Source: Lyophyllum atratum
Taxonomy: Eukaryota; Basidiomycota; Agaricomycetes; Agaricales; Lyophyllaceae
Direction: 5' to 3'
NCBI GenBank assembly: GCA_014905825.1
Contig: JACGCN010000054.1
Span: 1 to 64,000 of the forward strand
Length of the DNA stretch: 64,000 nucleotides
The position numbers were made by a program, and so were the translations under genes. Position 1 is the first letter of the stretch. Every line of letters begins with the position of its first letter. This document shows positions 1 through 11,147 of the stretch, one piece after another. The notes under the pieces were generated by a model. That model saw nothing but the letters and a program-made list of their open reading frames with translations. It was not told the DNA's origin and searched no databases.

Positions 1-668
1 AACTGCGATTCTGTTTGACTAAGTTCCTAAAATTCTGCTTTTACAAGGGCGCACTTGGTCCTCGGCCGAGTTCATGGGCATTCGTTTGCCAAAACGATAG
101 AAACCTCCTCTTCTGCACGTTTTAAATTTAGCCCTGACGGCGACAGGAATGGACTCTCTGAATGTGCTCCTTGGAGTAACATGTCACTGCCTTGTCGATT
201 GTGTATTGTCGTTTGCTTGACATGTAGCTTGAAGCAGTTGTTGTGTATGATGTTGGAAGCCGCAAGCCAACTACTGCTACTTGAAACCTACATGCTTGTT
301 CCCCTGCTCTCCTTCTATAGATGAACGAGTAGCCCTGGCCCTTCGCCATGGGCTGGGGCCTCTCGTCTTCCGAGATCAATTAAGCCCTCTTCCCACGGGC
401 GTAGACGATCCTTTCCGTATATAAGAAGCAAATCAGGCTTAGATGTATAGTCGACATAGTCTACCATGTTCGTGGAATGAAGGACGCAAAAGCTGGTGAT
501 ATGATGCTAGTGCTAGAAGGATGGGTGGGCGACGTGGATACACAGCGAAAGGCAAAAGCTAGTAATACAGGACGTCATCATGAGGAGTCGTGAATGGGCT
601 AGAAATACAAATGGAAGTCGTGCCGAAGCAAATGGTTTTATGCGAAAGTTCGTTAGAGCGAAGATGAA
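1..668. other. No gene seen; downstream flank of the inverted duplication
   Basis: I see no credible gene. From about position 440 to the stop of the next gene the DNA is a reverse-complement near copy of roughly 44,815-45,030, so this is the 3' flank of the duplicated orphan gene. Positions 1-440 have no counterpart that I could find in the window and hold only short open frames without splice structure or recognisable motifs. Confidence 0.5.
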
Positions 669-1409
669 TTAGCGAAGGTCTACAGCAACATCAGCTTGCC
701 AAACGTCCTCGAAGACATTGCAGAGAGCCACGAGCACCATATGCTCGTATCGGATGCTGGAGGGGCCTAAGTGCCAGTCAGATGATCTTGCAGGTTCCGA
801 GCGTGTTTTCTGCTCAGGGAAGGTAGGTTAGTTCAGCTGTAAAACTAAGCGACGCGAATCCATACCTCGATGAAACGTGCAAAATTCTGAGAAATTATCG
901 CGCCAAGCTGTGCGCGGGTGACAGGTCCCTGTCCGGCGAGGTTAAGCTCAATGCTGCGCGCCCACTCAACATGCTCATATCCTGGCCACTGTAAAGATAG
1001 AATAAGATCAATAAAGATGCACGATGACGAATGAAAAAGGTAGACTAACGATGATGCGAAGTGTAATGCGTGCGAGCCCAGTATGTGCGAGAATTGCATC
1101 ACCGGCGCCCTGTATCATCGACGCAAGTGCATGTGCACTACGCGTGCTAAGCTCGCGCATCGGCACGCCCTGCTTCAAGTATCCTAGGTAGTCGAATGTG
1201 ATCGCACTATGGACCTGGTTCAAGCGTCCCGTCGCAATGCGCCATTTAGAGGCAGGGGTGTAAGGTGGCTGCGGTAGGCGCCGGCGGAAGGGCGAAACGA
1301 AGGAGGATGCAGCTTGCGTGGCATTAGGTTGCACTGCGTGGCCCAGAGAGGAGAACTGGGATTGACGAGAGGAGGGGACTGGTGGGTGCAGAGGGTTGAT
1401 ATAAGACAT
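669..1409 (-). CDS. Agaricomycete orphan protein, copy 1 (207 aa, three exons)
   Basis: I do not recognise a function. Three exons, 1409-1050, 988-866 and 809-669, are joined by introns with GTTAGT...CAG and GTATGG...CAG borders and give an uninterrupted 207-residue protein starting MSYINPLHPP. The N-terminal 60 residues are Pro/Ser/Gln-rich and probably disordered. The rest is compact, with a conserved stretch around LGYLKQGVPMREL, a PGYEHVEW motif opening exon 2, and an acidic C-terminus (FEDVWQADVAVDLR). There is no signal peptide or membrane segment. Copy 2 at 44,075-44,814 has exons of exactly the same lengths (360, 123 and 141 bp) and differs at only a few residues. Keeping all three exons open in both copies argues for selection or very recent duplication. 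The TATA-like element of copy 2 reads TACATAAG here. Confidence 0.75.
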
Positions 1410-2251
1410 TTGGAGTGTTGAATGTGTTTGGTGGGAGAAGTGGAGGCGTTGGTGAGCTGGGTACTTCGATAAGACATGAAGCAGCTTACAGTGTACACTT
1501 ATGTAGCTCGTCCCAAAGGTCAAAGAGGAGGGGGGCGGGAGGAGAGTCAAAGAGGACATGCACAGAGGATATGCAAAGCGGGGTGCGCGAAAGGTCAAAG
1601 CGCGAAACGCAAGTCTTTGAACGAGCTCCTTGTCGAGGACCTCATTCCAGTGACTGCCCTTTGTGTGATTACATGGATTGAGTGCTTCGAAAAAGCCTTT
1701 ACAGATGTAAGGTAGAATAATGGGGACCTGTGTGGCGAAGAATGTGATGAAGGGAGGGGAATACACCTTTGATCAAGTCACAAAGACCATTCACCGCGCA
1801 GTCGAGTTGTAATTAGCACTTCCGGTGTGATGGGTAAACTCTTAATCTTATGACTGGCGGCTCATGAGACGAGACTCTGCAAGAGAGTGTAATAACCCCG
1901 ATTGTTCAAGTTCTTCAGTTTCGCCAGTAAAGCCCACGTCCAAAAATTTAAGGTTCAGCATCACGACCTGAACTGAATACATTCCATAAGACCGAGGCCG
2001 CAAAACATGGATCGGGGGCTCACCGTAATCGCTGTCGTCTGTAAATCTTTCTTAAGAACTTAGCACAACGGAGGACATGGTGATCATGATCAATTGACCT
2101 TCAAGTGCGCCATCTTTATGTGGATGTTGTCGGATGTTTGGGCCTTCCTCATGCCGCTTGTCTCGAATCTCGATGACCACTTGCCAACATCTCAGACAAT
2201 CGCACCCCGTACTCGTATAACAGTGAGAGACAGCGCGAAACAAAATTGAAC
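1410..2251. promoter_or_regulatory. Shared divergent intergenic region, copy 1
   Basis: This interval separates the orphan gene (left, minus strand) from the helix-turn-helix gene (right, plus strand). It is a reverse-complement relative of roughly 43,186-44,074, where the same gene types again diverge. Nearest the orphan gene are several TTTGAC/GTCAAA words and a TATA-like TACATAAG (minus strand). Nearest the helix-turn-helix gene, around 2075-2095, GGTGATCATGATCA replaces the perfect palindrome seen in the other copy. Any regulatory role is inferred from duplication and symmetry only. Confidence 0.45.
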
Positions 2252-3148
2252 ATGGCCGAACTCTCTTCGAATATTGTTGCAAGGTATGTTTGACGACGGG
2301 AAAAAGTATCTCTTCATTGTTCCGTCTCAAACTACTACTTTTTTCAAGGCGGAAGCGAGCCCCTTTGACGCGTGAAGAACGGTCCATCATTCGGATACTC
2401 CTAAGTTACGGTGTATCCAGGATAGCCATTGCAAAACGCGTCCAATGCTGTACAAGTACAATTACAAACATTAGCAAGTCTTCGAGCAATACTTCAGCGC
2501 GCGACGATGGCAATGACTGGGACTTCGTTGACGACGATTTTCGGAAGGCGTATCCGCCCTTCAAATTGGTGCTACATCATCCCGTACTCTTCAATGCGCG
2601 TACACTGACACATTGAGGTCAGGAAGACACCAAGGAGCCTATTGTGAAACGAGACCATAGCACGAAGAGAAGTCCGTCGGCTACAGTAGCTGTTCTGCAT
2701 CCCGGAGGGTAAGAGACACTGTAAGATCTTGGAGATACAGACACTCATCGCAGACACTAGAAGCAAGCGCGTCCCTACGCGCTCAGGCCTGCTGGGCCTT
2801 CGCGTCATCACGCCATAAACCGTGCGTATGTCATATTTCTCGCTTCGAAACCTGCTTATTGTTCCCGTTACGAAGGTTGATCTGGAATCGTCGCCAGAGC
2901 CCGAGCTTCAGGAGATCCAACCACCGCTTCCTGACCTGCATCAATTTTTAGCAAGCTTGGAGCACAATCTGAGTGGCATCATCGACGTGCTCACTGAACA
3001 GGATCTAGGGACCAGCGAAAAGCTTTTTGCACTTGCCACCTGGCCTGAGGACGAGCTACACAGGCTTTTCAAGGAGGCCGTGCCGCAGGTAACAGTCGCC
3101 CAAAGGTTTATGCTGGTCAAGGGCATGAAGAAGTCTGTAGAGCAGTGA
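2252..3148 (+). pseudogene. Helix-turn-helix/SAM-like family protein, copy A (frame broken)
   Basis: Exon 1 (2252-2283, MAELSSNIVA) splices to exon 2 (2349-2568), which encodes a homeodomain-like helix-turn-helix beginning LTREERSIIRILLSYGVS and an acidic tail DWDFVDDDFRKAYPP. Exon 3 (2623-2708) begins EDTKEP. The last exon encodes a SAM-like alpha-helical domain (IDVLTEQDLGTSEKL ... VAQRFMLVKGMKK, to 3148). Compared with paralogues at 42.2 and 45.8 kb, one extra base near 2817-2822 puts a TAA (2816-2818) in frame before the SAM-like part, and the Ser/Thr-rich exon of copy C is missing. The gene is therefore either dead or makes only a short helix-turn-helix protein. Family function is unknown; DNA binding is inferred from the helix-turn-helix. 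Confidence 0.6.
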
Positions 3149-6100
3149 CGGGCAGTAGGCTTGACGCGTGGTTCGAACATGCATATTTGTTGGAACTGTA
3201 TAATCGCAGGCCTTGACGATATTTGAGAACAAACTTAAGATGGATTGCTTTCTTGATTCGCCGGGATTCGCCACTCGGAATTTTTCAAGGCAATATTTAA
3301 CGTTGTTTAATTCTGAGGTCAACGGGTCGACCGCCCACAATCATTTCCGGAGCCATTGGCCAAAGTCCCAACCCTTCCCCCAAATTCTTTCCCTGAAGAC
3401 CCTCTCAGGTAACGTGGCAGGTTCAACCTGAGTTGACCCCTCTTTTAATCCTGGACAATGCCATCAGAGGTACCCTTTGTCAATCCGGTGCCGACTCCTC
3501 TTGAATACCAATGCACCACCAACGCGAACGTCGCTCCTCGTGTGATGAGAACTCGGAGTTGACACCTTGAACGAGGAGCACGCTATTCAGTGGTATGCTC
3601 ATTTCTTTACGTTACCTACCCATGTCAAAGCCGTTATTTACCTTTGTCTCTACCTAAGATCTTGTTAAAGTGCCACACAGGTGCCACCACTTGTGGCCCT
3701 GCTTTCCGGACCTGAACCTCAGCGATCACTTGACCGAAGGCTAGAATGACTGTCCGATGTCGGATGGGGACATATCAACTTGTGAGCATTCTACCTGTCG
3801 ACTGCCATTTGCCGAAATGCCAGGAAGGCTCTAGACGATATTCGCCAAATTGTCAACCATTGACAAGACTACATGCCGTTAGCCAGGTTCAACCACTTTA
3901 TCATGGAGGGAATTCGCTGTCAATGTTCATACAACGTCATTGGCGCTCAGGTCCCTTCAGGTCCAAGTCCGCGTTACTACAACCATCACGTTGCGATGGG
4001 CCTCATTCATCACAAGTCGCAGTTGCAGCGGAAAGGCACCCAGTTGGCGACGTGATCCTAATGCAACGGAGCAGGCCTTGCTGGATAGCTCTGGTGGGCA
4101 ACGTCGTACAGTGTCTTCTGCTTGCCCTTATGCCTCCATGTACGTTTGTCGACATTCAGGAGGAATAATAGCACGGGAAGGAGCTCAGGGAGTCCTCGCA
4201 GGCGGCACTGCTAAAATTATCGTCCTCGAGATCTGATGGAGACGGCGAATTGGCCCATTGCCCCTGCCACCAGTTAGGTTCTGTCTTTTTCGAGATTTAG
4301 TTCGTGCTCTTATCTCATGCATCTCTTGGCTTCCTAAAACTTTACTGCAGGATTCACACGACTCGACCAACTTGTGCTTGATACCTAAGACATATGGTCG
4401 CACTGGGTATCGCGACCGTCACCTCGAGTATCGACAGCGCAGGGTCCGACAACATCCCAATCCCTTCGTTTCCCGCCTTTGGTCGAACGCACGTCAAGCT
4501 GCCCAGCTACATCGCACCCCATTGGACAGGGCAGCTTTGCGGTGGCAATGATTCTGCCTATCAGGTACTTAGCATAGATATCAATGATGCTGATCAGCCG
4601 GTCATCCCGGTGTGCTTAATCTTTGTATTCTGGACAGCTGCCGAGTCTGTCGGCGCTCATCAAGAAGGGTTTATTGTCGTCTCCCGCCCTGCTCATTACT
4701 TATCTCACGCACAAGGCTGCTTGACGCTCGACGATCGCATCTCTGGTCGGCGCCCGCTGGGCTTGGAAGTAGCGGGCGATTGCTGTCTTGCCGACGCCTC
4801 ATCTCGTGAGTCTGGTACATTCTTTGGTTTGTCCCCACCCGTAAATGGAAGCTCAGCGTGCTTATATCCATGTCAATATAGGTCTCACGCACTATATCTG
4901 CGAACGAACACATTGTCTTAAAATGCCGCATTGCGCCTCGGACCCGTGGCCCAGGATCGGCGGCCCTTGGCTTCATATTATCACGATCATCTAATTCCCC
5001 AACACCGACGGTGTGTTATCCCATTATAATCCCAAACTCGACAATTGTAATCTCCTGATCTATCAAAACCTCCGACCAGCCGTTCCATTATTTTGTTTAG
5101 ATCAGTCTTTTGGACACACGGATTCGTTTCGGCACCGCTCTGCTACTTTTACATTCATTCAATCCACACAGCTACCGCGACAACTAAATCAATACCGCCA
5201 CCTTCGACATCTTCGCAACTGATTCGTGCGGAGGCATGGATAACGATCGGCTCTACACCTCTTTCGCCGCTGCAATGATCGTTGGATTGGAAACAAGACG
5301 AACGCTCCGTGTTGCGGAGATTATCACCTGCGGCACATTCGTACCGGGTTGGACTGGGAGTTGTAACGAGGTCTTGCCCAAGTCCATCTTTTTTGCGGAA
5401 TTTTGATCGAGGGAGTTACGACGAGTCGTCTGCGTGGGAGTCAAGGTGTTATTGTACAACTGCGGCAACCAATGGCGCCGGATTATACATTGCAGCTCGT
5501 TTTGAGCATCGTCAATCCAGTGTCCGGGAGGTCATCATGGCTCTGGATAAACCGTGGTCCCTCTCTGGTGGCCCAACCTCGCAGCAAGTGCTATCTCTCG
5601 CCACAAGCCTTCCTTATGGACCACGCTCGATTCGCACCTCCCCGAAAACCCGCAAGAATCGGCCGACGGTTGCACATCAATCCATCTCTACAACAGACAG
5701 ACATATGGAGGACGTACGTACATAGATTCCCTACAGCCCTCTAATCTCCCCTCCGATAGATAGACAGAACCGCGATTACCCTGACTCGACCGCCGGCACA
5801 GTGCAGCTCTGCTGTGATTCCCATGAGGCCCTATCTCGACATCGTTCCCGCATGTGCCGGTGTCGTAATGGATTGAATGGAGGTGTTGACGGAATCAGGA
5901 AAAAACCGGGGCTGGGGGTGACGTTTGGTTGTCGAGACGTTGAGAAGAAGATCGACGGCGACTTGGGGGACAACTGCCTTATGGCCCCGCCGGCGGTTGG
6001 GACTAAAGCCTGTGGGGTCCAAGGCTCCCCTCCGAAGTTCTCGGAGGTGAAGGAGGACGGGTGGTTGGGACGTCCACCGCAAGGATACGACTCTTTGTTC

Positions 6101-8806
6101 AACGGGCATCAGATCAGACACTGGTACTTACTGCGGTGAAAACTGACTTGTAAGTTGTCGACCACGGCGGAATTCACGAGGCACATACTTCACATTTCGA
6201 CCAAGCACCCCCCTGCCATTCCAGCGCACAAGTAACAACTACCTGTTAGCAGCCATCGCAGACAGTACTTACCAACAACGATCACGATGCTGACTGAGTC
6301 CAGACACCCGCCATCAAGTCGACATGTCACCAACCTGCAACATCTGAATCAGCCTCCGCGTACCCTGCATCAAAATCAAAAACTTACCGTCGGCTTGCGG
6401 GTCCTGAGATATCCCTCCAGGGCTGCGTGCGTGGGTGAATGACGGTCAGATCTCAGACTCAGAGGGGCGGGGGTGAGGTGAGGTGGGTGGTGTGACTTGC
6501 CTGTTGGGTTCTTGGGTGTGATCGGACACAGCCACCTGTTGGGGTCTCGAGGGCTCAGGGTTTGGTGTGCCCCTCCCCCCTCTCCCAGGGTTCAAGCTCA
6601 AGGATGCGTTGATGCCCTGTGATTGCGGGTATGTTTGAAGTTGAATCTGATCATGCGCTGCGCAGTCGCGCCTCCGGTGAGAGCACTGCTCGCCCTCGAG
6701 CAAAATCCGAGAGACGTCGTCGACCCTTGCAACTTCCCCTTGTCATTGCAGCTGGAGTCATGTCGGACACTTCAAGTGGTCGGCGATACGTATCCTGCGT
6801 GCTCACGGCCCCATTATCATTAGTAGGATTAGGTTTATACAGTATGTAGCTGCTCCCGTCCTCACACCTGTCAAACTCACCACAAATCACCTTCCCGTTC
6901 CAGCCGCTCAAAGTAAGTGTTACGATGACTCGCCGTAACCCGTGCTACGCACGGAATTCTACAATGATTTATGGTAATACGTTGATAGGCGCTGCTCAAG
7001 TACCTACCGAGACTGCTGCGAATTCTTGGGATTGGGACGAGTGCAGTGCGGAGCTCGCACCGGAGAAGCCTAGCCTAACCTTGTCTTGCCCACCCCATCA
7101 GCGCAACACGTTTCCTACGCCAATTGCAACGTCAACAAAGCGGCGTCGTGTGTCGCCGTGGCTTACGCGAATAGATTTTTTTTATTGCTTGCGCGGTTGG
7201 GTTCTACTTCTTTTCGTAGAAATGAATTGAATTGAGGAAGGACGGAATGGAAGGGTGTGGTACCGTATGTTCTTTGTCTTCGTCTTCTATGGTACGGTGT
7301 GGCACGAGTCTCGACGGAAGTTGTGCAACGAGATACTGTAGCGTCCTTCTTTATCTGTCGTCTTGCGCATAGCCCCATGCACAGGCCCCCCAGGAGTCAG
7401 GACAACCAACCGATTCTCGAATACCCATCCCGTCCTTCTTCGCATCACATACGATCACGTTTCGCTTTCCGTTTCGCTTTCCTCAGAGAAAGAGAGAGCC
7501 GGCAAGGCAAATATGATATCGGCAACGCCCGTCGGCTTGAGCTTCGTGCCTTGCGATGTCAGAGTGGATAGGGCAGGAGGTACCCCGCACTTTGGTTGGC
7601 CGGTTGGCAAGGCAGGGGCGGCAGGCGGCAATTATGGCCTTTTGCAGATATCATCGGTTGCGTGAGAGTGAGAGGCTCCGAGTCGGAACAACCACGACTA
7701 TGACTGTTCGTCATCTCGTGTCGTGTTCTAATGAACGTTACATTTATTCGTACATTGCCTGTAGGCCCATAGGTCACGGTGGGGTCCGGAATCTTCGACC
7801 TCCGTGGATTCATTTTTTTCATAAAAAAACGGAATTATTATTGATCACAACTTGAACATGCATACCAAGTGAGGTCTCCCTGGGGATGGGGATGCCTCCG
7901 TCCATGGCAATCAAAAACGCTCCTACATACGCACAGTCATCGGTATTTTGATCGAAGATGCGTCCAAGTGTACAACTGGCCCATCATTTTTTTTTTCTGC
8001 GACTCTATCAGCGTTTCGTCACCGTTGGGTTTGATCTCCTGACAACGAAGCGACATGTTATGGGATTCGGATGCAAGGCCCGCAGAATTCGGAGGGGATC
8101 CGGAGGGGAGCGAGCTCCAAGGCTAAGCTCCCAAAGTGCAAGCTCTGCCCCGCACGCGCGCTCGCTCGCTTTACATACAAAAAGACGCTGGAAATGGGAT
8201 ATCAGATGTTTGTCCTGACAGCGGCTCCGTGTGCACGGCAGGAGGGGGGGAGGAGGAGAGCGGCCAAATGAGTACTAGCAAGGAGGCAGATCAAACAACA
8301 CACTTGAAATGGTGTAGGATCGAAGAGGCAAGAGCGCCCATAACCGTCAATAGTGCTGATCGGAGTTGATGGGCCAGCCGCCGCAAGGCGCACTTTGGGG
8401 CTGGATGGGGAGGGGGAAGGTGGGTGAGAGGGCAATCGGAGATCTTGGTTTCAATCGAAATGGGCCTAAAGCGGATCGTGGCCGTTTGTTATTCTGCAGG
8501 CGTTTTGGACAGGGGACGTGATAGGAGGAAATGAATGTTTTTTACGTGTAGTAGGTGTGCCTGGGATGGGGATTTGGGAGAAGGGGATGGGGGGGGGATG
8601 GGCTATGATTTGTTGAGAAATGGGGGGACTTCGAGAGACACGGATTTGCGCTGGATTAGGCGGAGAGAGACCCGGGAAGACGGCGAAGTCTAAACTCAGC
8701 CGTGGTTCACATGGACAGGTTACGTACAGCCAAGACAAACAAGCAGTCGCCCCTCATAACCGCGCCTATTTTCTACCAATCCCTTCCCCAACCCTCAATT
8801 ATCACC
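3149..8806. other. 5.7 kb without a supportable gene
   Basis: Short open frames exist on both strands, for example 4394-4921, 5282-5725 and 5403-5744 on plus. None shows a recognisable domain, a convincing exon chain or a paralogue in the window. A possible two-exon frame around 4394-4730 (exon ending NDSAYQ, then LPSLSALIKKG) closes quickly in a stop. Composition is mixed, with purine/pyrimidine-biased runs from about 8,400 to 8,640 just upstream of the zinc-finger gene that probably belong to its promoter and 5' UTR. I read most of this as decayed DNA. Confidence 0.4.
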
Positions 8807-10440
8807 ATGCCCCGCGCCGAACACCTCAAGCCCCTGGCTGCAAATTTCTACGGCGGGCCCCCTTATAGCCCCTCTCACTCCTCCTCGTCGTATCACCAGG
8901 ACGACGACGGCGAGACCTCACCACAGCTCTCGCCCGCCTCTCAGCACTCCTCCACCCCGTCTCAGTCTTCAGGCCCAGCGCAGAAGAAAAAACATGTGTG
9001 TTCGATATGCGACCGCCCCTTCAGCACCAGCGGCCACCTCGCACGCCATTCGCGCGTCCACACCGGCGAGAGAAATCACAAGTGCCCGTTCCCGGGCTGC
9101 GAGACACGGTGTTCGCGACAAGATAACTTGCAGCAGCAGTGAGTCTTCCTCCCCAAATAATTCCGTGGAGGGGACGAGCAGAGAACGCGCATCGCAATTT
9201 TTTGCTTCTTAATTTCTTTTTTGATCGAAGCTCTATGTCTTCACATAATTTTTTTTGGTGATATTCGGTTGACCTCGTTACCCTCTGCAGCTACCGGATC
9301 CATCTATCACCGGGTTCGCGACGCAGCTCGACGCGGTCGGCGATATCGCGCGCCATGAACAACTCTGCTGGCAAGCGGGGCTCAGCCGCGTCTGCAGCGG
9401 CGGCGGTGGCAGCAGCAGCAGCAGCAACGGAGTCTTCCTCCTCTCCTCCCCCATTGTCTGCGCCCCCTGCACTGGAGCCAGCACGGGTATACAGCCACCA
9501 CTCGACGCCACCAGACTCGCCACCGCCTCTAGCGCACGCGACACTCCCTGCCACCGCCCACCTACCCTCCAGCAGCTCAAGCCGCTCCTCGTCCTCGCCC
9601 GAGGCCTCGTACCCACCAAACGGGAACCACCATCTGGTGTCGCTGAACTCGCAACAGCAGGTGCCGACGCAGGGCTCACAGTCGTACTCGTATAGAAGCG
9701 GCACGACGACGTACCAGGAGCAGTCCCAGGGCGCGGGGTTCACCTACGTGCACACCACCCCCGTCTCGCACACCTCCTACTCCACCTCGAACAACAACAA
9801 CAACAACAGCTACAGCACGCACTCCTCCCTCCCGCACATCAACACCTCCTCCTCGGGGGGCCAGCACGAACACAGCCCGCACCCCACCCCGTCCTCCCGG
9901 CACTCCATCTCCCACATCTCGCACCCGCACACGTACTCCCAGCAGCAGCAGCAGCAACAAAATCAGTCAGACCCCGGATCCCCCGGCTCCTCCCACTCCG
10001 CCTCGGGCCCGCCGACGCCGGCAGCGTATGTCTACCAGGACGATGGGCATGCGTACCAGCATCACCAGCACCACCATGGGAACGGGATGATCTCGGAGCA
10101 GGGGCAAGGGCAGGGGCACCATGGGTCGTATGCCCATGGCTCACATGGCGGACACAGCGGCGGGTATGGCGTGGGGCGATATGAGTCGCCGCCGCCTACG
10201 CTAGCGCCGATTCAGGAGCAGCGGTATCTGAGGCGGGACGAACGGCAGCAGCAACAACAACAACAACAGCAGCAGCAGCAGCAGCAGTATTTGCATCACG
10301 GGCATGGGCAGGGGCACGGCCACGGCCATGGGATGTCGGGGGAGTTTGGGTACCACCATCAGGCGATTGCGGCGTTGGGACATGGGGCGTGGAAGGCCGA
10401 GGGCGGGATGCGGAAGGGGGTCGGGGCGTTGGTTCAGTGA
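8807..10440 (+). CDS. C2H2 zinc-finger transcription factor with polyQ/His-rich tail
   Basis: Two exons, 8807-9138 and 9291-10440, with a GTGAGT...CTGCAG intron, give 493 residues. Two tandem C2H2 fingers lie near the N-terminus: CX2CX12HX3H at residues 65-85 and CX4CX12HX3H at 93-115, joined by a TGER linker. The intron falls inside finger 2, between Gln110 and His111; without splicing the second finger is destroyed. This pair resembles the fingers of fungal Nrg1-type repressors of filamentation and carbon-source genes, so a nuclear sequence-specific regulator is likely, though the target class is inference. The remaining 370 residues are low-complexity: an alanine run, Ser/Pro/Thr tracts, asparagine and glutamine runs (about ten consecutive Gln near 10,260-10,287) and His/Gly-rich blocks. 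The start was chosen because MPRAEHLKPL follows a pyrimidine-rich leader with no closer in-frame ATG. Confidence 0.85.
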
Positions 10441-11147
10441 GTTCACGTGGGGTGCGACTGACTTCCCCCTGTGAATAGATGTGGATGCGGATGTAATGTG
10501 TCTGGTCGTTTTGCGTTTTCTCTACTGCTTTGAACACCATCTCTTTTCCTCTCTCTTTCTCTATCTCTCTCTGTCTCCTGGCTTCCTCCCCATCGCCCTG
10601 TCGCTGCTGTATTGTGTAATCCATCCAAGCCTGCCGTCGTCCATGTTTGCTCTATTACAACCCCCCTATACATACCTCGCATGCCACATACGTACTGCTA
10701 CTACACATTATTTACTGGTGCCTCTTTTACTTACTTACTTAGGCTCCCCCGTTACCCCCACAAGACTCGTTGTAATGCTACATGTGCAATAACACTAACC
10801 ACGGATTTATACCACTCTCATTTTCGATGGCGGCTATCTAGAAATAACTGCGCACTCGGGCCCTCAACTGAATAGCTGCTTGACAAAAGTCTACTGGGGC
10901 CAGGAATTTTTGTCTTTGATCAATGATCGTGAATTTGTCGTGTGCATGTGATGATGATGATGAGGACGATCGGCGGGATGATGCCAAATCGGGACTTGGG
11001 AGAATCTTTCACGGACTCGGACTCGGACACCCACCGGCTTTGCTCTGCTCCTCCTCCTCCTCCCCCGCAATCTACGCCCGCCGCGACTTTCAGGGCTTTA
11101 TATCCAACATAGCTTACACTTGAGGGAGGTGAACGCAGAAAGAGGAA
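10441..11147. other. Intergenic spacer between the zinc-finger and PP4 genes
   Basis: This holds the 3' UTR of the zinc-finger gene (pyrimidine-rich CTCTCTCT tract near 10,545-10,575) and the promoter of the PP4 gene. The ATGATGATGATG stretch near 10,950 is simple sequence. I see no gene and no clear TATA box. Confidence 0.5.

Noticed and set aside
1008..1766. 252-aa version of the orphan protein starting about 119 codons upstream
   Set aside because: The second copy has no equivalent upstream start in that frame, and the MSYINPL start follows a TATA-like element and leader; the longer frame also runs through the 5'ss of intron 1.
3160..3185. TGGTTCGAACATGCA, resembling a tRNA B box
   Set aside because: No matching A box or cloverleaf can be folded around it.
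5801..6139. Overlapping open frames on both strands at 5.8-6.1 kb
   Set aside because: No codon bias, no motif and no exon chain; overlapping frames on opposite strands point to base composition rather than coding.
9278..9743. Long minus-strand frames opposite the C2H2 gene
   Set aside because: They are shadows of the low-complexity repeat-coded tail (alanine/glutamine codon runs); no splice or motif support.
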